Assembly (NCBI GenBank): GCA_022736595.1 | Contig: DZDC01000096.1 | Location: forward strand, 1-8,588 | Length of the DNA stretch: 8,588 nt | From: Draconibacterium orientale | GTDB taxonomy: Bacteria; Bacteroidota; Bacteroidia; Bacteroidales; UBA1556 | Direction: 5' to 3' | Part shown: positions 7,121-8,588 of the stretch, one piece after another | How positions within the stretch are numbered: position 1 is the stretch's first letter | How the letters are laid out: each line of letters starts with the position of its first letter | Position numbers and translations under genes: made by a program | The notes under the pieces: generated by a model | Told to the model about the DNA's origin: nothing | Database searches by the model: none | What the model saw: the letters and a program-made list of their open reading frames with translations, nothing else

Positions 7121-8188
7121 CTATGGAATGAGACTCTTCCTGAATTGCTTGGCGGTGAGCAAATCAAAAGTGGTGTCTTTTTTCTTTTTGGGCTTTGGAT
7201 TGTTTTTAAAATCATTGAGAATGGCATCCACTATTTCATCGGTGATATTGGGGTAAGCCACTTCCACAAGGTTGGTATCGTGTATCCAATTTCTAATTTT
7301 ATCCACTTTATTCTTTTTCAGGTTCGATATTACGCCTACTCCCATTTGCTTTAAGGCCAGTGCATTGCACTGCTGCTCGTATTGGCCTTTCATGGGGATC
7401 ACCATAAGCTTTTTCTTCATAAAAAGTGCTTCTGAGGGAGTTGCAAAACCTGCTCCGCAGAGAATCCCTTCTGAGGTGGCCATACTTTTTACAAAAGCTT
7501 CGTTATTGATAGGTTGTATGGTAATATTTTCGTGTTCAATGGTTTCTTGGTTGTGTTTCGAAAACACCTGCCACTTAATCTCTTTAATTTGACTCAGAAC
7601 TTTTAATATTCGTTGATCGTCGTAGGAGGGAAGGTAAACGGTGTAATGGCCTTCGTAAGTGCATTTTTGAGCTCTGATTTCGGAACGAATGATGGGAGTA
7701 AAAATATTGTAATCGAAAGCCTCGAAATGAAATCCAAATTTGGAAGTAACAGGAGCATAGCGTTTTAGTACGATTTTGCCAATGGGATCAATGTTTTTTG
7801 GTTTTGGAAAATGCTTATTGAAAACCGCCATTTGGTTGCTCAGCCCGATGCAGGGAACGCCTTTTTGTTTGCAAGCCCATGCCGATACGGGTTCAAAATC
7901 GTTGAGCACAAAGTCGTATTGTTCCACATCCACAGCATTTATTTCGTGGAGTAAAGACTTGATCTTAGCCTTTTTGTAGGTTCCCCAAATATCGACACCG
8001 CCTTTTTTGCCAAAGATAAAACTGAGACCAGTAAAGCGGTATTTCACTGGGAATTGGAATTCGAGATCTGATTGAATGCCGCTGATTAGAACATCAACTT
8101 CACATTTTTTTTCGAGGTAAGGAATGATTTCCATGGCACGGCTTAAATGGCCGTTGCCGGTGCCTTGTATGGCGTATAATACTTTCAT
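7121..8188 (-). CDS. MJ1255/MurG-like glycosyltransferase (GT-B fold)
   Basis: 355 residues. The N-terminus MKVLYAIQGTGNGHLSRAMEI carries the glycine-rich loop G-T-G-N-G-H (residues 9-14) typical of GT-B enzymes such as MurG and of the MJ1255-type family. The C-terminal half has the donor-binding region ILCGAGFATPSEALFMKKKLMVIPMKGQYEQQCNALAL (242-279), in which an invariant-type GAGFATPSEAL and a later QYEQ..NA correspond to the nucleotide-sugar pocket of MurG/GT28 relatives. It should move a sugar from a nucleotide-sugar donor to a lipid or other acceptor at the inner face of the cytoplasmic membrane; the acceptor is unknown. The tail is odd: a basic PKPKKKKD stretch (331-338) precedes a final FDLLTAKQFRKSLIP. 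It lies 10 nt after the metallophosphoesterase stop and 20 nt before the GH1 gene, in a single probable operon. Confidence 0.85.
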   Translation of the reverse strand: MKVLYAIQGTGNGHLSRAMEIIPYLEKKCEVDVLISGIQSDLEFQFPVKYRFTGLSFIFGKKGGVDIWGTYKKAKIKSLLHEINAVDVEQYDFVLNDFEPVSAWACKQKGVPCIGLSNQMAVFNKHFPKPKNIDPIGKIVLKRYAPVTSKFGFHFEAFDYNIFTPIIRSEIRAQKCTYEGHYTVYLPSYDDQRILKVLSQIKEIKWQVFSKHNQETIEHENITIQPINNEAFVKSMATSEGILCGAGFATPSEALFMKKKLMVIPMKGQYEQQCNALALKQMGVGVISNLKKNKVDKIRNWIHDTNLVEVAYPNITDEIVDAILNDFKNNPKPKKKKDTTFDLLTAKQFRKSLIP

Positions 8189-8198
8189 GGAGTAGGTT

Positions 8199-8588
8199 TT
8201 ATCGCTTCATCATATTGAAATCGAGGAGCATTTTGTCAAAGATATCGTGGTCGTTGAGATCCATTTCATCCATTTCCTCGTTCATGGTCATTTCGAGTTT
8301 ATCGAGTTCGTTGAATTTGTGTATGGTCCATTTTCCGTTGGCAAATTCCAAGGCCGAAAGGCTTTCTACCCAATCGCCCGAATTCATATAAACAATACTT
8401 CCTTTGTCGTTGGCAATGGTGCGTATAACGGGTTGATGAATGTGACCACAAATCACATAATCAAACTTATTGCTGATGCCAATATCGGCGGTTACTTGTT
8501 CAAAATCATTGATATAAGCCACCGCTGTTTTCACGCTTTCTTTGATTTTTTTGGCCAAAGAGAGCTTTCCTTTTTTGAGGATTTTCTC
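8199..8588 (-). CDS. LpxH-like metallophosphoesterase, C-terminal part (5' end beyond window)
   Basis: The reading frame is open to the window edge, with EKILKKGKLSL preceding the AKKIKESVKTAV segment, so the TTG at 8558 is not a start and the gene continues outside. The motif GHIHQP (8430-8447), preceded by KFDYVIC, is the last metal-binding block of calcineurin-type metallophosphoesterases; its two histidines bind the dinuclear metal centre. The following VYMNSGDWVESLSALEF matches the UDP-2,3-diacylglucosamine diphosphatase-like branch common in Bacteroidota, which includes LpxH-related enzymes of lipid A synthesis. The aspartate-rich N-terminal metal ligands are not in the window, so the exact activity is open. 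The C-terminus is unusually acidic and methionine-rich (MNEEMDEMDLNDHD.. to ..NMMKR). It is the upstream neighbour of the glycosyltransferase, with a 10-nt gap, suggesting cotranscription. Confidence 0.8.
   Translation of the reverse strand, partial: EKILKKGKLSLAKKIKESVKTAVAYINDFEQVTADIGISNKFDYVICGHIHQPVIRTIANDKGSIVYMNSGDWVESLSALEFANGKWTIHKFNELDKLEMTMNEEMDEMDLNDHDIFDKMLLDFNMMKR

Overview
This window looks like a piece of a Bacteroidota chromosome. The evidence is a C-terminal type IX secretion (T9SS) sorting domain, a probable TonB-dependent receptor C-terminus, promoter-like elements of the Bacteroidota TTG / TAnnTTTG type, AT-rich start regions without clear Shine-Dalgarno sequences, and signal peptides ending in ..AQ or ..GQ. 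No mobile elements, CRISPR arrays, tRNAs or rRNAs were recognised.

Layout, left to right. (1) 2-55, the last residues of an outer-membrane beta-barrel, probably a TonB-dependent receptor, followed by a hairpin terminator. (2) 255-3149 (+), a large secreted T9SS cargo protein made of a signal peptide, two ~58-residue N-terminal modules, two 358-residue modules in gapless tandem, and a type A sorting domain. (3) 3214-4206 (-), a helix-turn-helix regulator convergent with the cargo gene; one strong hairpin lies between them. (4) 4207-4491, a divergent intergenic region with a plausible promoter on each strand and a small dyad beside the regulator promoter. (5) 4492-5679 (+), an exported protein with a TolB/CsgG-like N-terminal domain and a beta-rich C-terminal half. 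(6) 5754-8588 (-), a tightly spaced gene set that reads metallophosphoesterase (partial) > MJ1255/MurG-like glycosyltransferase > GH1 beta-glycosidase. It converges on gene (5) across a long hairpin.

How the genes may work together. The receptor tail and the repeat protein may form an outer-membrane uptake or surface pair; this rests on adjacency and recollection of the families. The three-gene minus-strand cluster puts a sugar transferase, a sugar hydrolase and an LpxH-like phosphoesterase in one probable transcript, which suggests glycolipid or envelope glycan metabolism; no substrate can be read from the sequence. The regulator and the TolB/CsgG-like gene are divergent neighbours, so the regulator may control itself, its neighbour, or both.

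The most notable observation is the exact 1074-nt register of the two large modules in the secreted protein, with no net insertion or deletion at any of the anchor points compared. Nothing here can be declared a new system from sequence alone.
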